Below are positions 35,755 to 47,332 of a stretch of DNA of 64,000 nt, in pieces; position 1 is the first letter of the stretch, and each line of letters opens with the position of its first letter. This stretch comes from Providencia rettgeri (GTDB lineage: Bacteria > Pseudomonadota > Gammaproteobacteria > Enterobacterales > Enterobacteriaceae). A program made the translations under genes and the position numbers. The DNA lies in assembly GCF_041075285.1 (NCBI RefSeq), contig NZ_CP163512.1, forward strand, positions 2,480,001-2,544,000, written 5' to 3'. Under the pieces are notes generated by a model. That model worked only from the letters and a program-made list of their open reading frames with translations, was not told where the DNA came from and searched no databases.

Positions 35755-36495
35755 ATGTCAATCAATTGGAATTGGGGGATTTTCCTTCAGGAAGCCCCAT
35801 TTGGGAATACCACCTATTTAGGGTGGTTAATATCTGGCTTAGAAGTCACTGTTACACTTTCTATTTGCGCATGGATTATCGCATTCTTAGTCGGTTCATT
35901 TTTCGGTATTTTGCGTACCGTCCCTAACCGCTTTTTAGCTTTTTTAGGGACTGCTTATGTGGAATTATTCCGTAACGTGCCACTCATTGTACAATTTTTC
36001 ACATGGTATTTAGTGATCCCTGAGCTGCTTCCGCGCTCAATCGGTGATTGGTTTAAAATGGAGTTAGATCCTAACTATCAATTCTTTCTCTCCTCGATGT
36101 TATGCCTTGGGTTATTTACGGCTGCACGTATGACCGAACAAGTACGCGCCGCAATACAATCCCTGCCAAGAGGGCAAAAAAATGCCGCTTTGGCGATGGG
36201 CTTAACCTTGCCACAAACCTATCGCTACGTGTTATTACCAAATGCGTATCGCGTAATATTGCCACCAATGACCTCAGAAATGTTGAACTTGGTGAAAAAC
36301 TCTGCCATTGCCTCAACCATCGGGTTAGTCGATATGGCAGCACAAGCAGGCAAATTGCTGGATTACTCTGCCCATGCCTGGGAGTCATTCACTGCAATTA
36401 CATTAGCTTATATCGGTATTAACGTTATCATTATGATTTTGATGACGTTATTAGAGCGCAAGGTTCGCTTACCTGGCACATTAGGAGGGCGATAA
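35755..36495 (+). CDS. gltJ: Glutamate/aspartate ABC transporter permease GltJ
   Basis: 246 residues with five or so membrane helices and the amino-acid ABC permease loop that contacts the ATPase ([23 protein letters not shown]). [20 protein letters not shown] is typical of GltJ. It pairs with GltK in the inner membrane. It is one base from gltK. CAGGAAG upstream is the ribosome site. Confidence 0.95.
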   Translation: MSINWNWGIFLQEAPFGNTTYLGWLISGLEVTVTLSICAWIIAFLVGSFFGILRTVPNRFLAFLGTAYVELFRNVPLIVQFFTWYLVIPELLPRSIGDWFKMELDPNYQFFLSSMLCLGLFTAARMTEQVRAAIQSLPRGQKNAALAMGLTLPQTYRYVLLPNAYRVILPPMTSEMLNLVKNSAIASTIGLVDMAAQAGKLLDYSAHAWESFTAITLAYIGINVIIMILMTLLERKVRLPGTLGGR

Positions 36496-36496
36496 A

Positions 36497-37177
36497 ATGA
36501 TTTATGATTTTGATTGGAGCTCAATAGCCCCAAGTATGCCCTTCTTAATTGATGGCTTTATTGTGACAGCTAAAATTACCTTAACCGCTATAGTGGTGGG
36601 CATTTTATGGGGAACCGTATTAGCGGTCATGCGCTTGTCAACCTTCAAGCCAATTAGCTGGTTTGCGGCTCTCTATGTGAATACGTTCCGTTCGATTCCA
36701 CTGGTTATGGTCTTGTTATGGTTCTATTTAATCGTACCGAGCTTATTACAAAATGTGCTAGGCTTATCACCAAAAAATGATATTCGTTTGATTTCAGCAA
36801 TGATAGCCTTCTCTCTTTTTGAAGCGGCCTATTATTCCGAAATCATTCGTGCAGGTATTCAAAGTATTTCCCGTGGTCAAGCCTCTGCGGCATTAGCACT
36901 CGGCATGACACAAATGCAAACCATGAGACTGGTGGTATTACCGCAAGCGTTTAAAGCGATGGTACCTCTGTTATTAACGCAAGGTATTGTGTTATTTCAG
37001 GACTCATCCCTTGTGTATGTCCTGAGCTTAACCGATTTCTTCCGTACTGCCACAAATATTGGTGAACGAGATGGCACGCAGGTAGAGATGGTACTGTTTG
37101 CAGGTCTGGTGTACTTTATTATTAGTTTTGGCGCTTCAATGTTAGTGAATTATCTAAAGAAAAGGACTGTTTCATGA
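36497..37177 (+). CDS. gltK: Glutamate/aspartate ABC transporter permease GltK
   Basis: 226 residues, about five membrane helices, with the coupling motif [25 protein letters not shown] and [18 protein letters not shown]. It forms the channel with GltJ. GGAGGGCGATAAA directly upstream, partly within gltJ, is the ribosome site. It overlaps gltL by four bases. Confidence 0.95.
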   Translation: MIYDFDWSSIAPSMPFLIDGFIVTAKITLTAIVVGILWGTVLAVMRLSTFKPISWFAALYVNTFRSIPLVMVLLWFYLIVPSLLQNVLGLSPKNDIRLISAMIAFSLFEAAYYSEIIRAGIQSISRGQASAALALGMTQMQTMRLVVLPQAFKAMVPLLLTQGIVLFQDSSLVYVLSLTDFFRTATNIGERDGTQVEMVLFAGLVYFIISFGASMLVNYLKKRTVS

Positions 37178-37899
37178 TTACCCTGAAAAATGTCTCTAAA
37201 TGGTATGGCCAATTTCAGGTGCTGACAGACTGCACAACTGAAGTTAAAAAAGGCGAAGTTGTGGTAGTTTGTGGGCCATCTGGTTCAGGTAAATCCACAT
37301 TAATAAAAACAGTGAATGGTTTGGAACCTATTCAACAGGGTGAGATTTTTGTGAATGATATTCAAGTTAATAGCAAAAAAACAGACCTTGCGAAACTGCG
37401 TTCTAAAGTGGGGATGGTATTCCAACACTTTGAATTATTTCCACACCTATCCATTATTGAAAACCTGACGCTGGCGCAAGTCAAAGTACTTAACCGCGAT
37501 AAAAAAGAAGCAGAAGCGAAAGGCTTGAAACTACTAGAACGGGTGGGTTTAGCTAACCACGCCAATAAGTTCCCCGCTCAGCTTTCAGGCGGTCAGCAAC
37601 AGCGTGTTGCTATCGCACGTGCACTTTGCATGGATCCAATCGCCATGTTATTTGATGAGCCTACGTCTGCACTTGACCCTGAAATGATCAACGAGGTGCT
37701 TGATGTGATGGTAGAACTCGCCAATGAAGGAATGACCATGATGGTGGTCACTCATGAAATGGGCTTTGCCAAAAAAGTGGCCAATCGCGTCATTTTTATG
37801 GATGAAGGTAAGATTGTTGAAGATAGCAAGAAAGAAGATTTCTTCGCTAATCCACAATCAGAGCGCGCCAAAGATTTCTTGGCGAAAATTCTGCATTAA
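37174..37899 (+). CDS. gltL: Glutamate/aspartate ABC transporter ATPase GltL
   Basis: 241 residues: Walker [14 protein letters not shown] (about 31-43), Q-loop [11 protein letters not shown], signature [15 protein letters not shown], Walker [14 protein letters not shown] and the switch histidine VVTHEMGFA. It energises GltIJK uptake in the cytoplasm. It is the last gene of the operon; a hairpin follows. Confidence 0.96.
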   Translation: MITLKNVSKWYGQFQVLTDCTTEVKKGEVVVVCGPSGSGKSTLIKTVNGLEPIQQGEIFVNDIQVNSKKTDLAKLRSKVGMVFQHFELFPHLSIIENLTLAQVKVLNRDKKEAEAKGLKLLERVGLANHANKFPAQLSGGQQQRVAIARALCMDPIAMLFDEPTSALDPEMINEVLDVMVELANEGMTMMVVTHEMGFAKKVANRVIFMDEGKIVEDSKKEDFFANPQSERAKDFLAKILH

Positions 37900-37910
37900 G
37901 TGTTTAACTG

Positions 37911-37942
37911 TGTGGCAGAAGGTCGTCAGATTATCTGCCACA
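37911..37942. terminator. Convergent hairpin after gltL
   Basis: Stem TGTGGCAGA / TCTGCCACA with a 14-base loop between gltL and the convergent GFA gene. No strong T-run. Confidence 0.6.
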
Positions 37943-37964
37943 TGTTACTCATATTCCATCGTTA

Positions 37965-38378
37965 TTAGCTTTTATTTAATTCTTTATAAATCAGTTTTCC
38001 AATAACACCACCACCGCCATCTTTAGGATGGTTAATGCCGTCCATGACGTTGACCTCAGCAAAATCAAACGGGGAGACGCCCTCTATACAAGCCACATTA
38101 ACCCCATATTCTTCCGGATTGGAACGTCTTTGGTGAAAAGTATAAATTCCACATACTGAGCAGAAAAAATGCACCGCTTGACGAGTATTAAAACGGTATT
38201 CAGTCAGTTTTTCTTTGCCCTCAACAACCTTTATCCCTGACAATGGCGCGGAAATGGCAATCGCGCCTCGCATAGCACAAAAAGAGCAATTACAACGGCG
38301 AATGGTATTAAACCCATTGGTCGGTTCCACAGTAAATTTTACTGCGCCACAGTGGCACTGTGCATTTAGCTTAGTCAT
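37965..38378 (-). CDS. GFA-family zinc-binding protein
   Basis: 137 residues with the GFA/Mss4-like cysteine sets: CHCGAVKF (about residues 8-15), RCNCSFCAMRG and FFCSVCGIYTFH. The family includes glutathione-dependent formaldehyde-activating enzyme, but most members have no tested activity, and the C-terminal INHPKDGGGGVIGKL gives no further clue. It is a single gene converging on gltL, absent from this place in E. coli. Confidence 0.85.
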   Translation of the reverse strand: MTKLNAQCHCGAVKFTVEPTNGFNTIRRCNCSFCAMRGAIAISAPLSGIKVVEGKEKLTEYRFNTRQAVHFFCSVCGIYTFHQRRSNPEEYGVNVACIEGVSPFDFAEVNVMDGINHPKDGGGGVIGKLIYKELNKS

Positions 38379-38742
38379 TCGATATCCTCACGTTTGTCTC
38401 CATATTTTATTTTAGTGCAATCTACTCATCTTTGCAGATCGCTGCATTTTCATCCATCTTACAATGTCCCCTTGCTTGCCCAAAAATCAATAACAACTCA
38501 CTGAATTTGAAATAGTTCAAGAAACCACTACCATTTGCCTGACTTTTTAGTTAAGTTGTTTGGTTATCAGCGTAAAATATCCTGATCCGTTCCCCGAAAA
38601 GCAATGTCCAGCTTCCCCCGCAGGTTCAGCTAATCAACTATTGTTGTTTTCGGTGTGGATCCGCTATGCTATGCGGATCTTAATTAAGAAAGACATTCAC
38701 GCTACAGATGTAGCATTTATTCACCATAGGATTATCGGTGCC
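38379..38742. other. leuS upstream region
   Basis: 364 bases with no credible gene. The leuS frame is open back to 38560, but that extension ([18 protein letters not shown]) has no homologous look. The stretch should carry the leuS promoter; I see no T-box or attenuator hairpin. Confidence 0.55.
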
Positions 38743-41325
38743 ATGCAAGAACAATATCGTCCAGAAGATATAGAGCCTAAAGTACAGCGTCACTGGGATG
38801 AAAAAGCAACTTTCAAAGTGACTGAAGACAACAGCAAAGAGAAATATTACTGCCTGTCCATGCTACCTTACCCTTCTGGTCGACTACACATGGGCCACGT
38901 ACGTAACTACACCATTGGTGACGTCATTTCCCGTTACCAACGTATGTTGGGGAAAAACGTTCTCCAACCCATTGGTTGGGATGCGTTTGGTCTGCCAGCG
39001 GAAGGCGCTGCTGTTAAAAATAATACAGCACCAGCGCCTTGGACATACGCCAACATTGATTACATGAAAGGCCAACTGAAAATGTTGGGCTTCGGTTATG
39101 ATTGGGATCGTGAAGTCACCACTTGTACCCCTGAATATTATCGTTGGGAACAGTGGTTTTTCACTAAGTTATATGAAAAAGGCTTAGTGTATAAAAAAAC
39201 TTCCGCGGTTAACTGGTGTCCACATGATTTAACCGTTTTAGCGAACGAACAAGTGGTTGATGGTTGCTGCTGGCGTTGCGACACCCCTGTTGAACGCAAA
39301 GAAATTCCACAATGGTTTATTAAAATCACAGATTACGCAGAAGAATTGCTCAACGATCTGGATAAATTAGAAGATTGGCCTGAGCAAGTTAAAACCATGC
39401 AACGCAACTGGATCGGCCGCTCTGAAGGGACTGAAATTACCTTTAACGTAGCTGATCGTGCTGAAACATTAACGGTTTACACCACTCGTCCAGATACCTT
39501 TATGGGGGCAACTTATGTCGCAGTTGCTGCGGGCCACCCACTAGCAAAAGAAGCGGCAGCAAATAATGCTGAATTAGCCCAATTTATCGATGAATGCCGT
39601 AACACCAAAACCGCTGAAGCGGATATGGCGACTATGGATAAAAAAGGCATGGCGACAGGCTTATATGTTATCCACCCATTAACCCAAGAAAAATTACCTA
39701 TTTGGGTCGCTAACTTTGTGTTAATGGAATACGGCACAGGTGCAGTAATGGCGGTTCCTGCTCATGACCAACGTGACTGGGAGTTTGCTCACAAGTACAA
39801 CCTGCCAATTAAAGCCGTCATTGCTGATGCAGAAGGTCATGAACCCGATTTATCTAAAGAAGCCATGACAGAGAAAAATTCCCTGATCAATTCAGGCGAA
39901 TTTAGCGGTTTAGATCATGAGGCAGGCTTTAATGCGATTTCTGACAAACTGGTTGCGTTAGGTGCTGGTCAGCGTAAAGTGAATTATCGTTTACGTGACT
40001 GGGGGGTTTCTCGCCAACGCTACTGGGGTGCACCGATCCCAATGGCAACATTGGAAGATGGCACTGTTGTGCCTGTTCCTGAAGATCAACTGCCAGTGAT
40101 TTTACCTGAAGATGTAGTCATGAATGGTATCACCAGCCCGATTAAAGCAGATCCTGAGTGGGCGAAAATCACCATTGATGGTCAGCCCGCACTGCGTGAA
40201 ACGGATACTTTCGATACCTTTATGGAATCATCTTGGTACTACGCACGTTATACTTGTCCGCAACATAACGAAGGTATGTTAGATCCAACCGCAGCCAACT
40301 ACTGGTTGCCTGTTGATCAATATATCGGCGGTATCGAACACGCCATCATGCACTTAATGTACTTCCGCTTCTTCCACAAACTGATGCGCGATGCAGGCTT
40401 AGTGAATTCCGATGAACCTGCTAAACGCTTACTGTGTCAAGGCATGGTATTAGCCGATGCGTTCTACTATACAGGAAGTGACGGTCAACGCGTTTGGGTT
40501 TCACCAGCAGAAGCAATTGTTGAACGTGATAGCAAAAACCGAATTGTTAAAGCCGTAGATGCGCAAGGTCATGAACTGGTTTATACCGGCATGAGCAAAA
40601 TGTCTAAGTCCAAAAATAACGGTATTGACCCGCAACTGATGGTTGAGAAATACGGTGCAGATACTGTTCGCCTGTTTATGATGTTCGCCGCTCCGCCAGA
40701 ATTAACCCTCGAATGGCAAGAGTCAAGCGTTGAAGGTGCAAACCGTTTCGTTCGTCGTGTCTGGCGTTTAGTGCATGAGCACACACAAAAAGGTGCAGTT
40801 TCATCTTTAGATCTCAATGCATTAACCCCAGAACAAAAAGATTTACGTCGTGATCTGCACAAAACTATCGCGAAGGTGACGGATGATATTGGTCGTCGCT
40901 ATGCATTCAATACCGCTATCGCTGCCATTATGGAGTTTATGAACAAATTAGTTCGTGCACCACAAGAAAGCGAACAAGACCGCGCATTAGTACAAGAGTC
41001 TCTTGATGCGATTACCTTGATGCTCAACCCTATTATTCCACATGCGTGTTTCGAAATGTGGAAAGCGCTGGGTCATGAAGAAGATGTTGATTTTGCAAAT
41101 TGGCCCGTCGCTGACGAACAAGCGATGATTGATGACACCAAACTGGTGGTTGTTCAAGTCAATGGTAAAGTGCGTGGGCGTATTACCGTTCCAGCTGATG
41201 CCAATCAGGAATTTGTCTTAGATATGGCACAAAAAGAGCCGAGCGTCGCGAAATATCTTGAAGAAGTCAGTATTCGCAAAGTAATCTATGTACCAGGCAA
41301 ATTGCTGAACCTTGTTGTAGGTTGA
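38743..41325 (+). CDS. leuS: Leucine--tRNA ligase
   Basis: 860 residues from the ATG at 38743, equal to E. coli. Class I synthetase with [16 protein letters not shown] (HIGH signature), the CP1 editing domain (about 220-415; [18 protein letters not shown]), the zinc-binding [21 protein letters not shown] region, KMSKSKNNG and a C-terminal anticodon-binding and tail domain. It charges tRNA-Leu in the cytoplasm. lptE follows 30 bases later. Confidence 0.98.
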   Translation: MQEQYRPEDIEPKVQRHWDEKATFKVTEDNSKEKYYCLSMLPYPSGRLHMGHVRNYTIGDVISRYQRMLGKNVLQPIGWDAFGLPAEGAAVKNNTAPAPWTYANIDYMKGQLKMLGFGYDWDREVTTCTPEYYRWEQWFFTKLYEKGLVYKKTSAVNWCPHDLTVLANEQVVDGCCWRCDTPVERKEIPQWFIKITDYAEELLNDLDKLEDWPEQVKTMQRNWIGRSEGTEITFNVADRAETLTVYTTRPDTFMGATYVAVAAGHPLAKEAAANNAELAQFIDECRNTKTAEADMATMDKKGMATGLYVIHPLTQEKLPIWVANFVLMEYGTGAVMAVPAHDQRDWEFAHKYNLPIKAVIADAEGHEPDLSKEAMTEKNSLINSGEFSGLDHEAGFNAISDKLVALGAGQRKVNYRLRDWGVSRQRYWGAPIPMATLEDGTVVPVPEDQLPVILPEDVVMNGITSPIKADPEWAKITIDGQPALRETDTFDTFMESSWYYARYTCPQHNEGMLDPTAANYWLPVDQYIGGIEHAIMHLMYFRFFHKLMRDAGLVNSDEPAKRLLCQGMVLADAFYYTGSDGQRVWVSPAEAIVERDSKNRIVKAVDAQGHELVYTGMSKMSKSKNNGIDPQLMVEKYGADTVRLFMMFAAPPELTLEWQESSVEGANRFVRRVWRLVHEHTQKGAVSSLDLNALTPEQKDLRRDLHKTIAKVTDDIGRRYAFNTAIAAIMEFMNKLVRAPQESEQDRALVQESLDAITLMLNPIIPHACFEMWKALGHEEDVDFANWPVADEQAMIDDTKLVVVQVNGKVRGRITVPADANQEFVLDMAQKEPSVAKYLEEVSIRKVIYVPGKLLNLVVG

Positions 41326-41355
41326 TATTAGGTTGTTGGCTGATAAGGAGGCCAG

Positions 41356-41895
41356 GTGCGTTATCTGATAACTTTATTTTTGAGTCTTGCGGTGCTAGTC
41401 ACCGCTGGTTGCGGTTTTCGTTTACAGGGGACAACCCAAATTCCTGAAGAATTGAAAACATTGCAACTGAGTTCAAACGACCCATACGGCTACCTAACAC
41501 GAGCTCTTCGGGAACAACTGCGACTCAATAACGTGACGATCCTCGAAACAGGCAACGCGAGCGTCCCAATTTTGAAAATCACCGGTTCAAGTGAAAACAC
41601 CGAAACCGTTTCGATTTATCAAGATGGTAAGGCTGCCGAGAAACAATTAACGTTCACCATGAATGCGCAAGTTTTGATGCCAGATGGTGCGATTTACCCG
41701 CTGCAAAGTCGCGTAGAACGCACTTTCTTTGATAATCCATTAGAAGCACTTGCAAAAGATGCGGAAAAAGAGATTGTTAAGCAAGAAATGCAAGAGCAAG
41801 CGGCACGAAATATCGTTCGCAAGCTACTGCTGGTTCACTCAGCTGAGCTTGAAAAAGCCAAAACTCAAGCGGCTGAAACTAACACTCAACCATAA
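41356..41895 (+). CDS. lptE: LPS-assembly lipoprotein LptE
   Basis: 179 residues from a GTG, with AAGGAGG upstream. The lipoprotein signal ends in VTAGC, then [26 protein letters not shown], the LptE signature. It plugs the LptD barrel in the outer membrane for lipopolysaccharide export. The C terminus is charged and helical ([16 protein letters not shown]). It overlaps holA by one base. Confidence 0.95.
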   Translation: MRYLITLFLSLAVLVTAGCGFRLQGTTQIPEELKTLQLSSNDPYGYLTRALREQLRLNNVTILETGNASVPILKITGSSENTETVSIYQDGKAAEKQLTFTMNAQVLMPDGAIYPLQSRVERTFFDNPLEALAKDAEKEIVKQEMQEQAARNIVRKLLLVHSAELEKAKTQAAETNTQP

Positions 41896-42926
41896 TGACG
41901 CGTATTTACCCTGAACAGCTGGCCTCTTCGTTACAAGAGTCTCTAAGAGGCCGCTATTTAATTTGGGGCAATGAGCCCCTTCTTCTTCAAGAAAGTCAGG
42001 ATGCGATCCGCAAAGCCGCCACTGATCAGGGCTTTGCAGAGCATTTTACTTTCACCCTAGAGCAAAACACGGATTGGGATGAAATTTTTAGCTTGAGTCA
42101 AGCACTAAGCTTATTCGCCAGCCGCCAAACGCTCACCTTACTGCTCCCCGAAAATGGCCCAAATGCGGCTATGGCGGAAAAATTAAACCAATTAGCGCCA
42201 TTATTGCATGCTGATCTCCTGTTGGTGCTACGAGGTCATAAACTAACCAAAGCTCAAGAAAACAGTCCATGGTTTAAAGCGATTAGCCAAGATGCAATTT
42301 ATGTCAGTTGCTTAACGCCTGAATATCAGCGTTTACCTCAATGGGTATCTAAACGGGCATACAGTATGCGGCTATCTCTGGAAGCAGAAGCCAATCAACT
42401 ACTATGTTATTGCTATGAAGGGAATTTATTGGGTCTAGCCCAAGCCCTTGAACGACTTTCGTTGCTTTACCCTGATGGTAAATTGACCTATCCCCGTGTT
42501 GAAAGTGCGGTAAATGATTCAGCACACTTCACGCCATATCATTGGGTTGATGCCCTATTGGCGGGGAAACCACGCCGTTCGTGGCATATTCTTGAGCAAT
42601 TACAGCAAGAAGATGTTGAGCCAGTTATTTTACTGCGTTCAATCCAGCGTGAACTGATGCTGCTTGTCACCTTAAAACGGCAATCATCGGCAACATCTTT
42701 AAAAGCGTTGTTTGACCAACACAAAGTCTGGCAAAATCGACGTGGTGTGCTAACTGAAGCTTTACAGCGTTTAAGTTTGCATCAATTACAAGCAGCATTA
42801 ATGTTGTTAACACAAGCAGAACTTCATATTAAGCAAGATTTTAGCCATGGTGCATGGCCAGATCTTCAATCCCTTTCGATGTTGCTATGCGGCAAGACAT
42901 TCGCAGAGAATTTTATTCATGGCTGA
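41895..42926 (+). CDS. holA: DNA polymerase III subunit delta
   Basis: 343 residues with the HolA clamp-loader fold. The N-terminal [23 protein letters not shown] replaces a true P-loop, [20 protein letters not shown] is the beta-clamp-opening region, and a C-terminal helical collar ends in the segment [16 protein letters not shown]. It opens the sliding clamp in the clamp-loader complex. It overlaps lptE by one base and nadD by eight. Confidence 0.95.
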   Translation: MTRIYPEQLASSLQESLRGRYLIWGNEPLLLQESQDAIRKAATDQGFAEHFTFTLEQNTDWDEIFSLSQALSLFASRQTLTLLLPENGPNAAMAEKLNQLAPLLHADLLLVLRGHKLTKAQENSPWFKAISQDAIYVSCLTPEYQRLPQWVSKRAYSMRLSLEAEANQLLCYCYEGNLLGLAQALERLSLLYPDGKLTYPRVESAVNDSAHFTPYHWVDALLAGKPRRSWHILEQLQQEDVEPVILLRSIQRELMLLVTLKRQSSATSLKALFDQHKVWQNRRGVLTEALQRLSLHQLQAALMLLTQAELHIKQDFSHGAWPDLQSLSMLLCGKTFAENFIHG

Positions 42927-43590
42927 TAACCCCATTTCTCAAGAAAACACACTTGGCCTGCAAGCACTATTTGGTGGAACATTTGACCCAATCCATTATG
43001 GTCATTTGCGCCCAGTTCAAGCCCTCGCAGAACAAGTTGGGTTACAGAAGGTTATTTTGCTACCAAACCATGTTCCCCCTCACCGCCCGCAGCCAGAAGC
43101 CAGCCCATCACAACGATTGGAAATGGTAAAATTAGCAATCGAAAATCACCCGCTATTTACGATTGATACACGGGAACTGGAAAAAAACACCCCCTCATAT
43201 ACCATTGAAACATTGAAAGAGTTACGTCAAGAAATGGGCACTACTCAGCCCTTAGCCTTTATTATTGGGCAAGACTCACTGCTTTCCATTAATACATGGC
43301 ATGGATGGGATGAAATATTAGACAACTGCCATTTATTGGTTTGCTCGCGTCCGGGGTACGCAGCACAATTTACTGACCCCAACATGCAAACGTGGCTTTC
43401 ACAACATAAAACCACCAGCCCTGAACTATTAAACCGTACACCCCACGGTTATATTTTTTTAGGGGATACCCCGCTTGTTAATATATCAGCGACAGATATC
43501 CGCCAAAAATTAAGTGCAGGAGATAGCTGCCGAGACTTAATTCCAGAAGCTGTTTTACACTATATTCGTCAGCAAGGTCTTTACCAGTGA
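42919..43590 (+). CDS. nadD: Nicotinate-nucleotide adenylyltransferase
   Basis: 223 residues. The nucleotidyltransferase motif is [14 protein letters not shown] (about 17-30), [13 protein letters not shown] follows, and [10 protein letters not shown] is the C-terminal ISxTxxR motif. It converts nicotinate mononucleotide to NaAD in NAD synthesis. The ATG at 42919 lies inside the end of holA. A longer frame from 42847 lacks homology. The gene converges on a ybgA-like gene by ten shared bases. Confidence 0.96.
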   Translation: MADNPISQENTLGLQALFGGTFDPIHYGHLRPVQALAEQVGLQKVILLPNHVPPHRPQPEASPSQRLEMVKLAIENHPLFTIDTRELEKNTPSYTIETLKELRQEMGTTQPLAFIIGQDSLLSINTWHGWDEILDNCHLLVCSRPGYAAQFTDPNMQTWLSQHKTTSPELLNRTPHGYIFLGDTPLVNISATDIRQKLSAGDSCRDLIPEAVLHYIRQQGLYQ

Positions 43591-44315
43591 TAAGGGTTTT
43601 CCCGTAACACATTGCAATTAGGATAAGGTGCAAAGAAATATTGTTCTTGAAGGTAGTTATCCGGATATTGCTGCAACAATTGCTGCATCATCATAAGTGG
43701 CCGATTAATAGGCAGATTACCTTCACGATAATCATTAATTAGCCACAATAAGCGTTTTTTCTCATCCTGCGTAGCCTTATGTTTAAAATACCCTTGCATA
43801 TGGCTAAGTGCATTTACTTGAATATTTTTAGGTGAAACCACTGAAAATATTTCCATCAAACAGGCTTTATATTGATTAAAAAAGAGTGTCAAATCACTCC
43901 CTTTGCGAATATTGGCAACTAAACGCCCCGTCAATTGATACCCCACAGGGGAATAGGCCATAATCAAATATTTATGACGACTATGAAATTTGATCACTTC
44001 ATGATGCGTTAAATGTTGCTGCAAATACTCAAGCCGCTGCAAAGTATATAATTGCGTTAAAAAAGCATCCCACTGATCTATATCCTGCAATTTATCTTCC
44101 GTTAAAATTGGAATATTTGCGGGAAACCCAGCCATTAATTGAGAAAGATTTTTCGACGCACAAATAACCCCCAATACCGTTCCTGAGTAAGAAATACTCG
44201 ATAGATTGGTTATGAATTCCACAATAGAAACGATGTCATCCTGCGTTTTAAACGGGATGTGATTAATCTCTTCAAAAATTAAAACTTGTGGCTTAATTAT
44301 TTGCACTCTATCCAT
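43581..44315 (-). CDS. ybgA: YbgA-like DUF1722 protein with an extra N-terminal segment
   Basis: 244 residues. The C-terminal part (about 80-225) is DUF1722: [79 protein letters not shown]. Before it lie about 75 residues not found in E. coli YbgA (169 aa). They contain [10 protein letters not shown] and [15 protein letters not shown], which could be the tail of a decayed DUF523 (DUF523-DUF1722 fusions exist) or a Walker-B-like AAA fragment. Function unknown. It sits on the opposite strand between nadD and rsfS, where E. coli has cobC. Confidence 0.75.
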   Translation of the reverse strand: MDRVQIIKPQVLIFEEINHIPFKTQDDIVSIVEFITNLSSISYSGTVLGVICASKNLSQLMAGFPANIPILTEDKLQDIDQWDAFLTQLYTLQRLEYLQQHLTHHEVIKFHSRHKYLIMAYSPVGYQLTGRLVANIRKGSDLTLFFNQYKACLMEIFSVVSPKNIQVNALSHMQGYFKHKATQDEKKRLLWLINDYREGNLPINRPLMMMQQLLQQYPDNYLQEQYFFAPYPNCNVLRENPYHW

Positions 44316-44580
44316 CCCATTCTAAAATATTTGTTAGCGTAAGAACTTTTTTGTTATTTTGTAAAGTTAACACAAACTTCTTGCCCAAATGAGCAATATC
44401 CCTATAAATTTCACTTCAAAATGAATAAAAAAGAATTTAGCCGATTTTTCTGAAAATCTAGGGTAAAATGGCTGTGCTAAAAATGAGTCTGATTCGTTTA
44501 TTGGCAGTAAACTATTTGTCTATAAACTACAAACAGTATCTAACATCGTATTCTGTTTGTTTGAATAAAAGGTGAACCTT

Positions 44581-44898
44581 TTGCAAGGAACTGAACTCCA
44601 AAAATTTATTATCGATCAGCTTGATGATGCGAAAGCCGAAGATATCATCACTATCGATGTTCATGGGAAATCAAGTATTACCGATCAGATGATCATCTGT
44701 ACAGGAACCTCAAGCCGTCATTTGATGTCTGTTGCTGACAGGTTGATCGACGCTTGCCGCAAAAATGGGCTAATGCCGTTAGGTGTTGAGGGGCAAGGAA
44801 TTTCTGATTGGATTGTTGTTGATCTTGGCGATGCTATCGTTCACATCATGCAAGATGAAAGTCGCCGTATGTATGAATTAGAAAAACTCTGGAGCTGA
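44581..44898 (+). CDS. rsfS: Ribosomal silencing factor RsfS
   Basis: 105 residues from a TTG at 44581, with AAAGG eight bases upstream; this length and start match E. coli. The motif is [25 protein letters not shown] ... [31 protein letters not shown]. It binds uL14 on the 50S subunit and blocks subunit joining in starvation. The GTG at 44572 overlaps the ribosome site, so I rejected it. rlmH follows after two bases. Confidence 0.96.
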   Translation: MQGTELQKFIIDQLDDAKAEDIITIDVHGKSSITDQMIICTGTSSRHLMSVADRLIDACRKNGLMPLGVEGQGISDWIVVDLGDAIVHIMQDESRRMYELEKLWS

Positions 44899-44900
44899 GT

Positions 44901-45371
44901 TTGAAATTACAGCTCATCGCCGTTGGAACAAAAATGCCGGACTGGGTTCAGACCGGCTTTATGGATTATCTCCACCGTTTTCCTAAAGATATGCCGTTTG
45001 AATTAACGGAAATTCCAGCCGGAAAACGAGGGAAAAATGCTGATATCAAGCGTATTTTGGAAAAAGAAGGCGAGTTAATGCTTGCCGCTGTGGGAAAAGG
45101 TAATCGTATTGTCACACTGGATATTCCAGGTGATCGCTGGGATACGCCCAAACTCGCTGTTCAGCTTGATAGGTGGAAACAAGATGGTCGCAATGTCAGT
45201 TTACTGATTGGAGGGCCTGAAGGCCTTGCACCTGCTTGTAAACAAGCCGCTGAGCAAAGCTGGTCGCTGTCACCGCTTACGTTACCCCACCCGCTGGTTC
45301 GAGTCCTTGTTGCCGAAAGTCTTTATCGGGCATGGAGTATTACGACTAATCACCCTTACCATCGGGAATAG
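44901..45371 (+). CDS. rlmH: 23S rRNA (pseudouridine1915-N3)-methyltransferase RlmH
   Basis: 156 residues from a TTG start, a SPOUT-class enzyme. The knot region [14 protein letters not shown] ... [35 protein letters not shown] is nearly invariant in the family. It methylates the 23S rRNA helix 69 pseudouridine on assembled 70S ribosomes. It is two bases after rsfS and 32 before mrdA. Confidence 0.97.
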   Translation: MKLQLIAVGTKMPDWVQTGFMDYLHRFPKDMPFELTEIPAGKRGKNADIKRILEKEGELMLAAVGKGNRIVTLDIPGDRWDTPKLAVQLDRWKQDGRNVSLLIGGPEGLAPACKQAAEQSWSLSPLTLPHPLVRVLVAESLYRAWSITTNHPYHRE

Positions 45372-45403
45372 TTAAGTTTGAATATGTTCAAAATGGCAAT
45401 GGG

Positions 45404-47293
45404 ATGAAAACACAACGCACCCCTTTTCGCGACCATACCGCTGAATCTGTCTTATTTATTCGCCGAGCGCTGATTGCTTTCGGCGTGATTGTTATTTTGA
45501 CTGCTATTCTTGTCACTAATTTGCATCATTTGCAAATCGTCCGTCATGAAGATTATCAAACACGTTCAAACGATAACCGGATCAAATTAGTACCGATTGC
45601 ACCAAGCCGTGGCATCATCTATGACCGCCGAGGAACACAGCTTGCCCTAAACCGCACATTCTATCAGTTGGAAATTGTGCCTGAAAAAGTCGGTGACTTA
45701 AAAGAAACCCTTGAAAAATTGCGTGATGTCGTCGATTTAACCGATGAAGACATCACCAACTTTGAAAAAGAGCGTAAACGTTCGCGCCGCTTTACCTCTA
45801 TTGCGCTAAAAACGCAACTCAATGAAGTGCAAGTGGCACGCTTTGCCGTAAACCAATACCGTTTCCCCGGTTTAGAAGTAAAAAGCTATCAACGCCGTTT
45901 TTATCCTTATGGTTCCGCACTAACCCACGTGATTGGTTATGTCGCAAAAATTAACGATAAAGACGTTGAACGCTTGGATAAAGAGGGGGTGTTAGCAAAC
46001 TATGCCGCTAGCCACGACATTGGCAAGTTAGGGATTGAACGCTACTATGAAGATATCTTGCACGGCAAAACGGGTTATGAAGAGGTCGAGGTCAATAGCC
46101 GCGGTCGAGTGATCCGCCAGTTACATGAACAACCCCCTCAAGCGGGGCGCGATATTTACCTCACTATCGACCTTGAACTGCAAACTTATATCGAAAAATT
46201 ACTCACCACCAGCCGTGCTGCTGTCGTTGTAACTGACCCACGCAATGGTGAAATACTGGCATTGGTATCTAATCCAAGTTATGACTCGAACTTGTTTGTT
46301 AATGGTATTTCGAGCAAAGATTATCAAGCCCTGCTAAATAACCCTGACAGGCCTCTGATAAACCGTACCACTCAAGGGCTTTACCCCCCTGCATCGACGG
46401 TTAAACCGTTTATTTCTGTTGCAGCCCTAAGTGAAAAAGTGATCACACCCAATACAACAATTTTTGACCCCGGTTGGTGGCAACTTCCCGGTTCAGAAAA
46501 ACGTTATCGAGACTGGAAACGTTGGGGACACGGCAAACTCAATGTCGTTAAGTCTATTGTTGAATCCGCAGATACCTTTTTCTACCAAGTCGCTTACGAC
46601 ATGGGGATAGACCGACTTTCGGCTTGGATGACACGTTTTGGTTTCGGGGAATATACTGGTATTGACCTCGCCGAAGAACGTTCAGGTATTATGCCAACCC
46701 GTGAATGGAAACAAAAACGCTACAAAAAGCCTTGGTATCAAGGAGATACTATTCCCGTTGGTATCGGACAAGGTTACTGGACAGCCACCCCTATTCAAAT
46801 GTCTAAGGCGTTGATGACATTAATCAATGATGGGCAAGTCAAAACCCCTCATCTGCTGTATGGCACAAAGTTAGGTAATGCAATGGTGCCTTATGAAGAC
46901 AAAGAAACCAGACAAATTGGTGATATCCACTCTGGTTATTGGGAACTGGCTAAACACGGTATGTATGGTGTTGCAAATGCACCAAACGGCACGGGTCGCC
47001 GCAGTTTTATTGGTACTCCCTATAAAGTGGCTGCAAAATCAGGAACAGCACAGGTTTTTAGCTACGAAACCTATAACGCAAGTAAACTGGCTGAACACTT
47101 ACGTGACCACAAATTAATGATAGCCTATGCCCCTTATGACAAGCCAACGCTTGCTGTGGCAATTATTTTAGAAAATGGTGGTGTGGGTCCAGCAGTCGGC
47201 GATATTGTTCGCCAAATATTTGACCATGTTCTGTTAGGTGATAACCGAACTGAAGTTGCAACCTCTGTAACAGGGGCGGGGGAAGATCGCTAA
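45404..47293 (+). CDS. mrdA: Penicillin-binding protein 2 (MrdA)
   Basis: 629 residues: one N-terminal membrane helix (about 22-45), a pedestal domain (SRGIIYDRRGTQLALN; SYQRRFYPYGSALTHVIGYV) and a transpeptidase domain with the active-site Ser in PPASTVKPF, SAD (VESADTFF) and KSGTAQVF. It is the elongation-specific DD-transpeptidase that works with RodA in the inner membrane to build side-wall peptidoglycan. mrdB follows 39 bases later. Confidence 0.97.
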   Translation: MKTQRTPFRDHTAESVLFIRRALIAFGVIVILTAILVTNLHHLQIVRHEDYQTRSNDNRIKLVPIAPSRGIIYDRRGTQLALNRTFYQLEIVPEKVGDLKETLEKLRDVVDLTDEDITNFEKERKRSRRFTSIALKTQLNEVQVARFAVNQYRFPGLEVKSYQRRFYPYGSALTHVIGYVAKINDKDVERLDKEGVLANYAASHDIGKLGIERYYEDILHGKTGYEEVEVNSRGRVIRQLHEQPPQAGRDIYLTIDLELQTYIEKLLTTSRAAVVVTDPRNGEILALVSNPSYDSNLFVNGISSKDYQALLNNPDRPLINRTTQGLYPPASTVKPFISVAALSEKVITPNTTIFDPGWWQLPGSEKRYRDWKRWGHGKLNVVKSIVESADTFFYQVAYDMGIDRLSAWMTRFGFGEYTGIDLAEERSGIMPTREWKQKRYKKPWYQGDTIPVGIGQGYWTATPIQMSKALMTLINDGQVKTPHLLYGTKLGNAMVPYEDKETRQIGDIHSGYWELAKHGMYGVANAPNGTGRRSFIGTPYKVAAKSGTAQVFSYETYNASKLAEHLRDHKLMIAYAPYDKPTLAVAIILENGGVGPAVGDIVRQIFDHVLLGDNRTEVATSVTGAGEDR

Positions 47294-47332
47294 TGAACAT
47301 TTTAAGAACTTTTTCTGTAGGCAATAAAGACT

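Noticed and set aside
38560..38742. 61-residue N-terminal extension of leuS
   Set aside because: The known LeuS N terminus ([15 protein letters not shown]) begins at 38743 and gives the standard 860 residues.
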